From positions 17,176,501-17,240,500 of the forward strand of contig NC_084922.1 in NCBI RefSeq assembly GCF_958298935.1: a stretch of DNA of 64,000 nt. Reading direction: 5' to 3'. The notes beneath the pieces were generated by a model. It was not told where the DNA came from. It did not search any database and saw nothing but the letters and a program-made list of their open reading frames with translations. This DNA comes from Phragmites australis (lineage: Eukaryota > Streptophyta > Magnoliopsida > Poales > Poaceae). Positions 47,384 to 59,200 of this stretch are shown here, one piece after another. Positions within the stretch are counted from its first letter, which is position 1. Each line of letters starts with the position of its first letter. The position numbers and the translations under genes are program-made.

Positions 47384-50300
47384 TGTCACACCCGGTTTTA
47401 ACAAACAAAATTAGATACGACTTATGTGTGCTCAGGATGTTCAACACACATAAGGACGTCACAGGTGAAGTAACAAAAGCAATACTTTTATAGAATAAAC
47501 GTTAATCTCTTACAACAGTTGACATATATTATCTTCTATGAAGATATTTGCAGCAAAAAAGAAGCACTGGTGCCCAACAACACCGCAGGCAACCGATCGA
47601 GAAAATAGCAAGTGTGAGCACATGATGCGCTCAGCAAAAGTGAAAAGATAATGATATGCAGGCTTATATCAAGAATAGGCTAACACATGGTATATTTGCA
47701 TAAATGCGAGTAATGAAAATATATTCGGACTCAAAAAGTATTAAATAATTATTAAGTGAATGTAACCCATACATTCAACCATCCAGCATACAAGGTTCCA
47801 CACCTTACATACCATAACCATATAGTACTCCCTATACTATAACCAAAACCACAATCATCTAGTACTCCTTGTACCAGAACCATAACCACAACCAAACTCA
47901 TAAACACAACCCACTAATCATGTGAGGATCCAAGTCTCCCATAACCATGAGCACGACTGATATATCAGATTTTACACTTTGCAGAGGTTGTCTAGCTCTC
48001 CCCACAAGTCGTGATTTACATGTTGCCGTTTTAGCTAGACACTTAAGACACGCTAGTGGTTTGTCGCCCAGAAAGTCACTTCAAAACCGTTACAAAGTTT
48101 CATCCGTTATGTGCATGCCCGCTAGGTTTCACCACCGTCAAAATGGTATTCACACCACTCAGAAGCCCCCTTTTGCGCCATGTAGCTCCAAAAAGTTTTC
48201 ACCCTTCCCTTCCACTACACATCTCATACCACTAACTAAATGGTTCTAGCCTTTGACGTCCCCATACAACCACTCTTCCGTTTGGCACGCACAAGACTGG
48301 AATTCACTAATTAATAGGCTAGACATGTCCCATACCAAGTCTCATAGTTGGTACGATATTTCTTGGGTTGTCGCTCCACGAACCGGTCCTTACTTAGGTC
48401 ACTTGAGCAAACACTAAGCCAACAACATAACCATCATCATCAAAAACAATACTTTGCTCAAGACCTAAGGTTCCATGTTGCTAGACCATTAACACATTAA
48501 TGACCATTATTGCATAAGTTCATTAATCAAGTATACGACACTTCTAAACATCCCAAAAGTATGGCTAAGAAATCTACCCACAAAAAATACCTAACCATAA
48601 ACCATCTAGGTTCCAATGGATGATAAAGGAAAATCTAGGAAAAACCTTAATATAGGTGACTACCCATTATATTCACACACTGCATGCAATTTTGTAAAAC
48701 AAAAATAGTTTAAATCATAGGTTCAAGATGATCAAGGACACTTGTCTTTTACACAATACTGCTCAATATTGTCCAAATCTTGGTCTTGAAATCCCTCGAA
48801 CTGCTCCGGAACGTTATTGACTAATCGCGAGAACTACAGACAAACAACACAAAAGAAAACACTAAGAACAACATACCAAACATCATTAAAACACTTTAAA
48901 AACAATATGAATGGATAGGGATGATTTTAGAAACATTTATTCGCAAAAATCGCCTAAATCAGAGTTAAGATGAAAAGAGAACAGCTTTCGGAAGATGGAT
49001 TAGACTGAAAAGGAAATGCTGATTTTCCGAAACTATCTTTCTATGGGAAAGGCTTTATTGCACAATCATTGTGTTAGACTTTACAACATTATTGCGTAAG
49101 ATTCAAGAAGTGTAGGGCAGACCAGACTTCGCTGACTAGGATAAGGAGAATGACGTGGTGCTGACTTGGCATGCTATGCAAGTATCATCCTGGATTAAAG
49201 AAGGGATATGCTGAGATCTAGTTTCGACCACCTATGATGTATCAAAAAGAACGAAGGTTGCACTTTTAGGTTAATGATACTACTAGTGACTCTATGTAGC
49301 GGTGGTGGTTCGGGTTTCATCGAAGACAACGATCGGGCGCATGGCCACTGACATTGATGTCGGGCTTCAGTGGTGTTTCACTGAAATGAGGGAAGCATAG
49401 TGTAGAACGCGAAAGACTAACTCAATGGTATGGTTAGTTTTGGAAGGGGTCATCCAAGGTAGCAGCAAAACAGCGATGACTGCTGCTAGGTTTGGTGGTG
49501 ACCATGAACAGATGCAGGAACGAAGACGCTCGCGTTACAGGAGATTGGCTATGAAATTTAAGAAACCGTTTGAACAAAGATATTCATATATCCCGGGAAC
49601 ACAATGCTACGGAATAGTTTTTGGTAGATCATCCACTAAGAGGAAGAACGATCAACGGAGATGAGATGGGTGATGGCTGCGACGTGCTGTGGTTGGCAAT
49701 GGCGTCCTGGTCGTGTCGCTGCACAAACGAGGATGAGCTCCTAGGGTCACGTAGAAGACTCGATGGACACACCATGACGTAGTTGGGTGCATCCATACGG
49801 CTTTCAGATTGACGGGGAACGCGAATGCAAATCTGGTGCACGCGCAAAACGCGTCTAGAAACCGGACAGCGGGTATGTTGACCTTGATTATGGTGGTTTG
49901 GCTGCTCTACTAGGCGAACTGGTTGGTGAGGGCATGAGAAACATCATGGGACATGCACCTGTGAAAGGGCTTGGTGATTTGACCTCTGGCGATGACCGTG
50001 ACGGCGTAGATTGGGCTTTGACCGAGGCTAGGGCTTGCCTAGGGACTTAGTATGATGCTAAAATAATAGTAAGGAGGAGAATAAGGGGTCCTCACATTGC
50101 TTTGGTGGTCGAGGAAGGAGGATTCGCGGAGAAGATGACGAGGTAGCGCATCACGGGCTGCGGCGACAGTGGCTGCGGCGAATGACGGCACACGGACAGG
50201 GCAGCAGCGACTTCTAGGGTTTGGTGGTGTGTAATAGGGGTAGGAGAGGGCATGCAACTCATATTTATAGGGCTAGGGGCGGCTGGTTGAGGTGGAGTCC

Positions 50301-51355
50301 AAGCCGGACACGAATCGAATTCGAGTTCGAGTTGGTTACAATTTCCTTTTTCCGCAGCTCTCTATTCCGAAGATGATATCTCCATCTTCCGAACTCCAAA
50401 TTAGACGTTTCTTGACTCTAAATTGTATTATTCAAAAATATCTACAACTTTGGTATTCACTGAAACTTCTGAAAATGCCATCTTGATTTGGAAAAATGCA
50501 CCAAGAGATAACTGTTTGAACTCGGACTTATCTGCATAGCACTAATTTCTAGGGCCATAACTCCTAGCTCTATTATCCAAAAAGGGACTTCCATAGATTC
50601 AAGTCGATGGTCTCAACGAGACCTACAACTTTGGTATTGTCAAGATTTGCATTTGAGACCGTTTTGAACTCTGAAACTTTATGAGAAGATGAGGCTGTTC
50701 AGGACTGTGCTGAAATTTGCAGATTTTGTAGATCCTTTGTGTTGGGCCTTCTAGATGACTTGGCTAAGGGTTTAGATTTGAGAAAGATTGAGTCCAAATA
50801 CACTTTAGGTATATCTAGAGTTTAGAAAAGAAACTTTTGTAAAGAAATCTAAATAAGGTTTGCATTTGAATTGAGTTTGAACTGAATTTAAGAGAAACGA
50901 AAAATGAGGTTGAACAAGAATAGGAGTAGATACGGAATTTGAATTTGGATTGGGTAGAATTTGAGAAACATGAGAGATTGGCTTTAAATAAGGATTTGGA
51001 TAAGATTTCAATTGATCTGGAGAAGGATCAGGTATGATTAAGGATTGAATAGATGATGAATTCAAAGATTTTGAATTCCAACCATTAAGATTCTTAACTT
51101 ATTCACTACTAAGTTTTGTAAAACCTTTTCAAAATCTTTTTCGCTCGAAACACCAAAGAGGAAGAAAAGGAAAAAGAACTCTAATGCATTTACCTGGCTC
51201 CTAATAAAACTCAACATGTAATGCACAAAAAATAATAACCTATATTGATTGATTGATTAAGAAAATAGGTTTTAAACCTAAACTACTGTTGAAGCTATTC
51301 AATAATGTTGGAAAATTTTAAAAAAGTTATAAATTCTAAAAATCAGAGTGTTACA
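47384..51355 (-). repeat. 5' LTR of the 10-kb element
   Basis: Homologous over its full length to the LTR at 41,326-45,354. Its left end is TGTCACACCCGG and its right end CAGAGTGTTACA. The minus-strand TATA box lies at about 50,260-50,271. Relative to its partner it has small indels, for example near 47,590-47,620 (a deletion) and 49,990, which shows the insertion is not very recent. Confidence 0.9.
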
Positions 51356-52261
51356 CATCCTGAACTACCCTTAGAGCAAACTGGATACCCTTACAAGCCA
51401 GCCCGCCCACACCATCGACTCGCACACCAAAAGGCCACATCTACAAAGGTATTCAGCTTATCATTCCCATATACGACATGTAATAAGTATGGAAAGTGCT
51501 AAAGCCAACTGCACCGATGGCTGGTGCTTAACCGATGTAAAGCGGTCTATGGTACCTAGGCTCCTCTCTCGAACTATCTCGAGGAACTACTCCGGGGCAG
51601 AAGACACCCCTGATACCGCTCACATCTCGTCTCATCCACACATCTCATCCCACCATCGACATCATGATCAATATTCATGAACAATAAGTAAGTCTTAAGC
51701 TCGTGAACAATGGTTGCACCATCGCTCGACTTCTACCGAGGACCTATGCATTGCTAAGAATTTCGAATAACTTTCAAGTTAGACATCAACAATATTATCA
51801 AGGCTATAAGGATATGGATAATCAAATAACCAAGGTAGGACAATGCATTGCATAGGTTCTACCCATATAAGCCTGACATCGACTCATTGACCATGCAAAC
51901 TTACATAAAGCATAGTTTATCAATTTTAGACTCCACAATTCAAATCAAAGGGTGCAATATACTTATATGCTTGCCTTGCTGCTCTAGGGTTTGCTGCTTG
52001 ATACTTTCCACATGACACTCGCAAAACTCCGGGAGGTTCGCGTCGCCTTCACTCTCTTGGACCGTCGGTGCAACGCCCTCTCAACGAATCAAAATGCATT
52101 GCATAACCAAATGAACGATGGAAAAAATATGCAAATGAGGCATGCTTGAAGTATAATAGAGCATCATGTTTCGAAAACATTTGCAAAGGACCGCTAAGTG
52201 ATTAGAGTTTCGAGGTTTGAAATAGGGAACATGGTAACCTAAGTATACTTAGCCTTAGTAG

Positions 52262-52475
52262 GCTGACGGTCAGACCGATGTGTAGGTGGCGGTCAGACTG
52301 GTGGCCAGCGGAGAGTTTTGGCCTCTGGAGGTCTAACCATAGGCATGGTGGCGGTTAGACCACCCACCAATAGTCAGACCGGCCCTAGTGGCGGTCAGAC
52401 TCCTGTATAAGTTTTCAACTTGGATTTTCCGATCCCAACTGATAATCAGACTAGCCCTAGTGGCGGTCAGACCAG
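52262..52475. repeat. Cluster of GCGGTCAGACC motifs
   Basis: The motif, or variants with GTTAGACC or AATCAGAC, occurs at least seven times in 210 bp. It includes a pair in a repeated context with GGCCCTAGTGGCGGTCAGAC near 52,380-52,400 and a related copy near 52,453-52,471. Another copy lies near 53,008. It lies inside the nested LTR region. Confidence 0.75.
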
Positions 52476-55400
52476 CGAGGATGTCGGCGAAACCTTCAAC
52501 AATGAAGGGTACCAAAATGCTCTATAGGACTAGTGGAGTATTCCTAAAATGATTCAGACATCATTCATCGAGCTAAATTCAAAATGCCCCATGAATTGGT
52601 TCTAGGCTAGGTTGAACTTGGGCCTAAACGACATGAGGGTCGAATCGAGCTCGAAAAAAGGGAAATAGTAGGGGATAGCTCACCTCAGCTTATGAAATCT
52701 TTCTATTGGATTGGAATGCTTCAGGGAGGCTCCGATTTGCGGATCAACTCCTAGAGTGGTGGTGAAGCTCGCGTAGGGGAGAACACCTGAGGAACGCTTT
52801 TGCAGTGAGGAAAAGAGGGGGAACTTGGGAAAATCCTCCGGGAAGCCCGTGGGAGTTCTAACCTCCGATCTTTGGCCTTCGAGCACAACGAACGGACCTC
52901 TCTTTCTCTCTAGGGTGGAGTGAAGAGAGGGAGGGTGAGAGAAAAGTGAGAGGGGGAGAGCAAAAGAAAGTGATCGATCTACTTAACCCGAGTCTTTGTG
53001 TGCTAGCGGTTAGACCACGGGAAATGTGGTAGCGCACCTAGCGGTATTTGAAACATGTATAACTAGTTTTTTATAGACAAACACGTGTAAGCATATGCGA
53101 TGACGATTATACTTGCATAATTATGTAATTAGCATTTTTTGGACGTGATAGCATATGAATGCAATGCAAAACCACATATAAAATCTTTAATTCCAAAAGT
53201 CATACCGCAATGCATATCACCACTAAGAAGCATCGCTTCTCATAATATCTTCCAAAGCAACTGCAACGTATCCAACAATCACTTCCATAGCAACTTCGAT
53301 ATATAATGCTTTCACATGAATATTCTTTAATGATTGTAAATAAAATACACATGTATGCAATGCAATGCATATATCCACTTCCTTCATACCCAACAAGGCA
53401 TAATGTTACATCGTATTATGGTAATATACAATGTTGTATTGGTACGGTCGTAACCATAAGATCATAACATAACTTCAAGAGCACTCTAGAATAGTCATAT
53501 AACTTTCTCACCAACCTGGTTATGCACTCGGAATAGTTATATGAATTTCTTACCGACTTGGCTCAAATGCAGAGCAATAAAGTGCGATGCAGACGATATA
53601 ATGCAATTGTAAGAAAGAGAATCACATTGTTCAACATCTTCCACATATCCACATATAAGGCATACTTAAAGATAAACGACAGAAGTTATGATCATCAATA
53701 TGTATCAATATGTATAACATACTTCAAATTGTCAATAGACTACTCCACTGTAAGGTCTCATATAAATTGTTTCTATGCAAAACATAGATAGAATAAGTAC
53801 TACACATATGTCAACTCCTGATTCACCGCTTCCATCTTTTACATCATGTATAAAATAACAAGACTGCATTATCAACTACTTATGACCATATAAAATAGCC
53901 CAAGTTATGAACTTCACTTAAACCCCTACCTTCATGCTGTAAGAACTTAGGTACAACCTTCATTTAGATATGAGTGAGACAACATGTCTATTTTATCTTC
54001 TATTTAGTATGGTTTTCCAATCTACTTCACTACCCCCATCAAAGTCATAGTATGACCTCTTCTGTAAACTTCTACATAACCCACATCATTATCCTCATGT
54101 ATTTTAGCCATTGAAAGGTAATAAGTATGGATGTGCTAAAAGATTTTAAAACCATCAAAATCGACATAACCACTACACTAAGGTTCATCAGCAATGAACC
54201 CCTTAAAGAAACAAATAATCTTTGATAAGTCATGTCACGGATGGGCCACATAAGCAAGCATCACACGTAAGCAATATCAACAACCATATTCTAAATTTCT
54301 AAAGCCATCATAAAGGAGTATCATCATACAAGCATGAAGCAATGTACTAACAACATATCCGCATTACCACCTTCTTATCCGAACCTTCCAACATAAATAG
54401 CACAGCAAGCACAATACCTCAAATTATTGAATATAATCATATGTGCTGCATTTTAAAGATATATGTAGTACAAATAACAGGTTAAAATTGTAGTAATACA
54501 ACAACTACGTTCACTTGCCTTTATCGATGACGAGAACGACAAGCCTCTAGTGCGATCCAGAACACCACCACTTAATTCACAACCACATCTCAACACAAGC
54601 ACTCCAAGTAACAAGCACATATAGAATATAAGACGCTCCTATATCCAAAACCCTTATACAAGCAAGAACCATTAAAAACAACACACATCACATTCGTTCG
54701 ATAAGAGTAGGAACACTTCTCTTTTTCGTATCTATTTTTATACTGTAGATATCATGGTAAATAATTACATTCTCTAAATCTACAGAACAATACCTACACC
54801 TTTTGTAGGGAAAACATATTTTTATTTTACCATAACGTGATCTAAACGGCAACTATAAATAGGCTCCGGAAACTATCTAAAAATTCAAGAAGCGAGATTC
54901 ACATGTTTATATCTACTAAAGCATAAATAAAAAATTCTAAAAATTCAATATGACATATAAATTTTCATACACAACAACTTTTTTATATATTTGATCTTCA
55001 GAAAATGTAATTATCAAGCCCTAACCAAGTTTTGAACATTCATCAATGTAATCTGTCAACAAATGACAACATCAAATTCAGAGAACTATAATCAGAATTC
55101 TACTTATACAAAAATTGCACACTTTACCAATATGAAAAACTTATGAAAAGTACTACAATTTTGGTATTCATAGGAAGAACCAATTTGGCACCTAAGATGA
55201 TCCAAAATTGAATAGATATATTACTATCCAGAACCTCATTAAAATCTGACAGCTAAAATAAAAAATTCATATCTTTGATACTACTAGGCCAAAAATTATG
55301 AAATAAGACTTTGTGAAAAGGTTTTCAAATTCTCTACCACTTTGTCAACTAAACCAAAAATTAATTCAGCGTCTAACATGACGAAAATCTAAGCCTTAAC

Positions 55401-55565
55401 TGAACTGCACGAACTACATTAAACAGAACGGGCAAGAAAGATCAATTTAATGATTCCTAACAAAACCTTGCCACTAATCGACCACCACATAAACAATTAA
55501 GCCCTAGAGCGCCGCAAAATAGAGAGAAAACAATGATCCAATACCTAGCGCATAGAAAAATAAAA

Positions 55566-55680
55566 TTGAAACGGCTCCTCCTCCCTTTGCCTTCTCCAAT
55601 TTCTCTCTTCGCCTTTCTTCTTCTCTTCCTTCTCCTCTTCTTTTTCCTCCCGCTCTCTCCTTCTCTCTTTCTGTTTGGTA
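55566..55680. repeat. Pyrimidine-rich tract
   Basis: A nearly pure C/T tract on the plus strand (CTTCTCTTCC, CTCCTC and similar). Read on the minus strand it is a GA-rich stretch within the outer LTR, about 600 bp from the cullin start codon. Confidence 0.8.
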
Positions 55681-55946
55681 TTGTAGCAGGGTGGCGGTCA
55701 AGTGGGAAGGGAGGGAGAGAAAGCTAACCCTATGAGAAAAGATGTCGATTTAGGCCTTAGGCCCACAATAGGGTAGCGGCATGAGCTCAGGTTAGATCCA
55801 AGTGGGAAAAAGGGTCGACTTCCCTAAAGTCAGTCTAAAGATTATTTATTCATATTTTAAATATTATATTAATGTATTTTTACTTTTTCACACTCATTGG
55901 AAAAATAAAAAATGATTTTTTTTTTACTTTTAGGCATTACAAAGGA

Positions 55947-56273
55947 TCTCTAAACAATTCAAAATTGGAAACCGATTATCGGAAGCTTTTATTTCACTCC
56001 ACGCATGCATGGTGGTCCATTGTATAGTTGGAAGGTAACATGCACTCTTGGGATCCAAACCGACTTACAGGTGATCCCGAATCCATCGACGACCCCACCC
56101 CAAAGCTCGCCCGCCTCCCTCCCTCCTACCTATTTATTCGCCTCGCCAACGCCAAACCCCAAAACCCTCGCCTCGCCTCGCCGCACGCCTCCTCTCCTCG
56201 ACCCCATTTCTTGCTTTTCCTCCCCCTTAGTACTGCGGCCTAAGGCAAGGCGAGGCAATCCGGCGGCGGCGGA
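55947..56273 (+). promoter_or_regulatory. Promoter and 5' UTR of the cullin-1 gene
   Basis: Only 327 bp separate the target duplication of the outer LTR from the cullin ATG, so the core promoter and 5' UTR must lie here or in the repeat itself. A weak TATA-like word (TATTTATT) is at 56,131-56,138, preceded by CCTCCCTCCCTCC, a pyrimidine patch common near grass transcription starts. The 5' UTR would be about 110 bases of GC-rich sequence. Confidence 0.55.
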
Positions 56274-59200
56274 ATGGAGAACCACCGCATCAGTGTGATC
56301 GACCTCGAGGAGGGGTGGGCCGACATGGTCGCCGGCATCGCCAAGCTCAAGCGCATCCTCGCTGGCGAGCCCGGCGTCAGCTTCACCTCGGTCGAGCACA
56401 TCCACCTCTACACGTACGTGGCTGCCCTCTCGATCCTAGGGTTCATCTCTTGGTCCGGGTTTTGGATTTCGGGGGGTTTTGGGTTCATCTCTTGATATGA
56501 TGTGGTTCGATCTGCTTCCGTTTAATTCGATCGGCAGGACGATATACAACATGTGCACGCAGAAGCCGCCCAACGATTACTCGCAGCAGCTCTACGACCG
56601 CTACAAGGAGGCCTTGAGCGACTACATCAATTCCACCGTACGTGCCACTTGATTCCCTCCTCTCCGTCTTCTCTTTACTTTGTGGCCGCGTTTAGATTGG
56701 TGGGTGTGATCGGTGGGTTGTTTGATTGGCGCGTGATATTGTTTGTGCCAGGGGTGGTGATCGCTCTGGTGCGGTAAATGCAGTATTGCATCTAGTGGAC
56801 CAGTCATAGTTTGGTTATGAATTGTGCACGGTTTGTTGGTTTTGCTTCAACTGTGCGAGTTTAGAACTTTAGATTAGTCCTGTACTTTTAGTTTTGGGTC
56901 TTTGTGATCGACATTCTTGCAGATGTTTACTGGTGCAAGTTTAGATACTTAGATTTGTCTTGTATACTTCTGGGATTTTGGGATTGATTCTTGTAGATGT
57001 TCAATGGTGCGAGTTTAGATTGGTCCTGTACTTGTGCGTGATGAGTATCGATGATTATTGTATTCTTACAGATGGGTTCTTGGCTGCAGTCGATAGTTAT
57101 ATGAGTTGTTGCCTCTTAATAAGCTAGACTGATCGTGTTAGGACGTTCTTGTGGTGTTGCTTGACTTCTATTTGTGAGCATGTAGGTGTTGCCCTCCTTG
57201 AGGGAGAGGCATGGCGAGTTTCTGCTTAGGGAATTGGTGCAGAGGTGGAGAAACCACAAGGTAATGGTCAGGTGGCTGAGCAGGTTCTTCCACTACCTCG
57301 ACCGCTACTTCATAGCACGGAGGTCGCTTACACCGCTCAAAAGAGTCGGCTGGAGTTGCTTCCGCGATCTGGTAGGGTCTTCATTTCTTCACGAGTATTG
57401 AGTCACGAAGAAGTTTAGTGGCATGCGTGAGATTTGAATGTCTTAGTTTTGGTTCTTTTGTAACAGGTTTTTAAAGAGCTCAAAGCAACATTGACAGTGG
57501 TTGTGATTGGCATGGTGAATCTCGCCCTTTGCTGCTTCTTGTGGCACATTTTACAGAGACGGCATGGCTGTCGTTTTCTTGTTGTGAAATTGCCTTGATT
57601 TGACAGGTTGACGAGGATAGGGAGGGCCAGATTATAGACCGTGCTCTTGTGAAGAATGTTCTTGATATCTTTGTTGAACTTGGGCAAGATCAGCAAAATC
57701 AAATGGAGCTTTATGTAGTCGACTTTGAAGAACCATTTCGGAAGGGTACAACAGATTACTACTCTAAGAAGGCCCAAACCTGGATCCTGGAGGACTCTTG
57801 CTCTGAATACATGCTCAAGGTAACTGAGGAGCTCTTCAAATTTTCGCTTCAGAGTGTAAGGACACCTTCTGACTAGTTCCCTGTGTCATAGGCGGAGGAA
57901 TGCTTACAAAAAGAGAAGGAACGAGTTGCACATTATTTGCATTCTTCTACTGAGCCAAAGTTGATGGAGGTTTGTGCCAGGCTGTTAATTAGTTATTTAT
58001 CTCATTTTGATTATTACATGTATGGTGTTTCTAACCAGGTCGTGTGGAATATGTAGATATGCAGTCAATTTCTTTGATACTGAAATTATACCCTTTTAAC
58101 AAATATATGGTTACAGGATGCACAACAAGAATTGTTAGCTAGCCAAATAGACCAAATTCTGAAGAAGGAGAACTCTGGATGCAAAGTATTGCTTTGTGAT
58201 GAAAAGGTTTGATAGAAAGAAACATATGCCTTGCTATGCCAGGAATTGATGGGCAGTAGGTTTACTGAAAATTTGAAATGGATTCATTACTGTAGGTCGA
58301 GGATCTATCAAGGATGTTTAGGCTCTTCTCTAGGATTTATGATGGCCTGCCTCCAGTATCAAAAATATTCATGGAGGTACTGCATACCTCAAATTATGCT
58401 GTATTGCATTGCACTGTTAAAATAGTACCATCTTATTAATAGGTTTATTGCACTGCAGCATGTCAATAAAGAAGGCATGTCCTTGTTGAAACAAGCAATA
58501 GATGCTGCTACCGGCAAAAAGGTGATTCATTCTATGTTTTCACCCTTGGGATACTTTGTTTTCCATTAGCTTTACATTTTGATTTTACTGGGTTTGATTT
58601 CGTATGCACTGTGTACAAATTTCAACTTTGTTAAATGTTTTTTTTCATCTATGCTAATAATTGTAATGACTTAATTAAATGCCATTTAATGCCATTTTCT
58701 ACTGTGGAATTCCACTTCATTTTGTGATGACTATAGTCTGTTTAAAGTTAACTGCTTTAGCACGCTTTCTAATTAAAGTGACTTTTTATTCATGATTTCT
58801 GTTCAAATGTGGACCGTTGCATCTTGATTCTTGCTTTATTACCTTCATAACATCTTTTCTAATTACACCTATATGTTTGCACTCTGCTAATCTGTAGAAT
58901 GAGAAGAAAGACATAGTGAGTGCGCTGGAGCTGGTATGGATTTTACATACCTTTCCTTTTAATTGAGCTTCTACTGTTTCTTTTTTTTTTCCTAATTGGT
59001 TACTTGTTTAGGACTTTGTGCGGAAAATCTTGGAGCTCCACGAAAAATATATGGCATATGTCACTGATTGTTTCCAAAACCATACACTTTTTCACAAGGT
59101 TGGCTGGCTCAAATATTTCTGTCATCACATCGTACTATGTTTTGTATCTCTGTAATTGTCTCACTTTAGATTCTATTTGTGCTCAGGCACTTAAGGAGGC

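Larger units (their letters stand above)
41326..51355 (-). mobile_element. Complete non-autonomous LTR retrotransposon with ~4-kb LTRs (LARD-like), TSD CATCC
   Basis: Two LTRs of 4,029 and 3,972 bp flank only 2,029 bp of interior. CATCC occurs at 41,321-41,325 and 51,356-51,360. Read on the minus strand, the order is 5' LTR (51,355-47,384), PBS, interior, polypurine tract, 3' LTR (45,354-41,326). The interior has no pol genes, so the element must move, if at all, with proteins from a relative. Large LTRs and a coding-poor interior match the description of LARD-type elements. The LTR ends and the PPT context (AAGGGAGGTAGATT) resemble Ty3/Gypsy. The same family left the solo LTR at 26,383-30,354. 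Confidence 0.93.
40372..53150 (-). mobile_element. Possible second nested LTR (right boundary not determined)
   Basis: TGTGGGGGAACCGTCC at 40,372 looks like an LTR terminus and marks a change in sequence character. From there to 41,325 and from 51,361 to about 53,000 the sequence reads as one unit. It includes a purine-rich tract (52,900-52,980), which is a pyrimidine-rich leader on the minus strand, and a cluster of GCGGTCAGACC motifs. The left flank GCATA recurs at 53,151, but the base pairs before it are not a canonical CA end, so the right limit is a guess. Confidence 0.35.
39612..55941 (-). mobile_element. Outer long LTR (probable solo LTR), TSD AAGGA, interrupted by younger insertions
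   Basis: The left end TGTAACACCCTAGGGG (39,612) and the right end TTAGGCATTACA (to 55,941) are flanked by AAGGA at 39,607-39,611 and 55,942-55,946. After subtracting the nested element at 41,326-51,355 and one of its 5-bp duplications, 6,295 bp remain. This includes what looks like another LTR starting at about 40,372 (TGTGGGGGAACCG), whose right end I could not fix (probably 53.0-53.2 kb). No gag or pol is visible, so it is best read as a solo LTR with nested LTRs. The minus orientation is inferred from pyrimidine-rich leader-like tracts read on that strand (55,560-55,720) and is uncertain. Confidence 0.75.
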
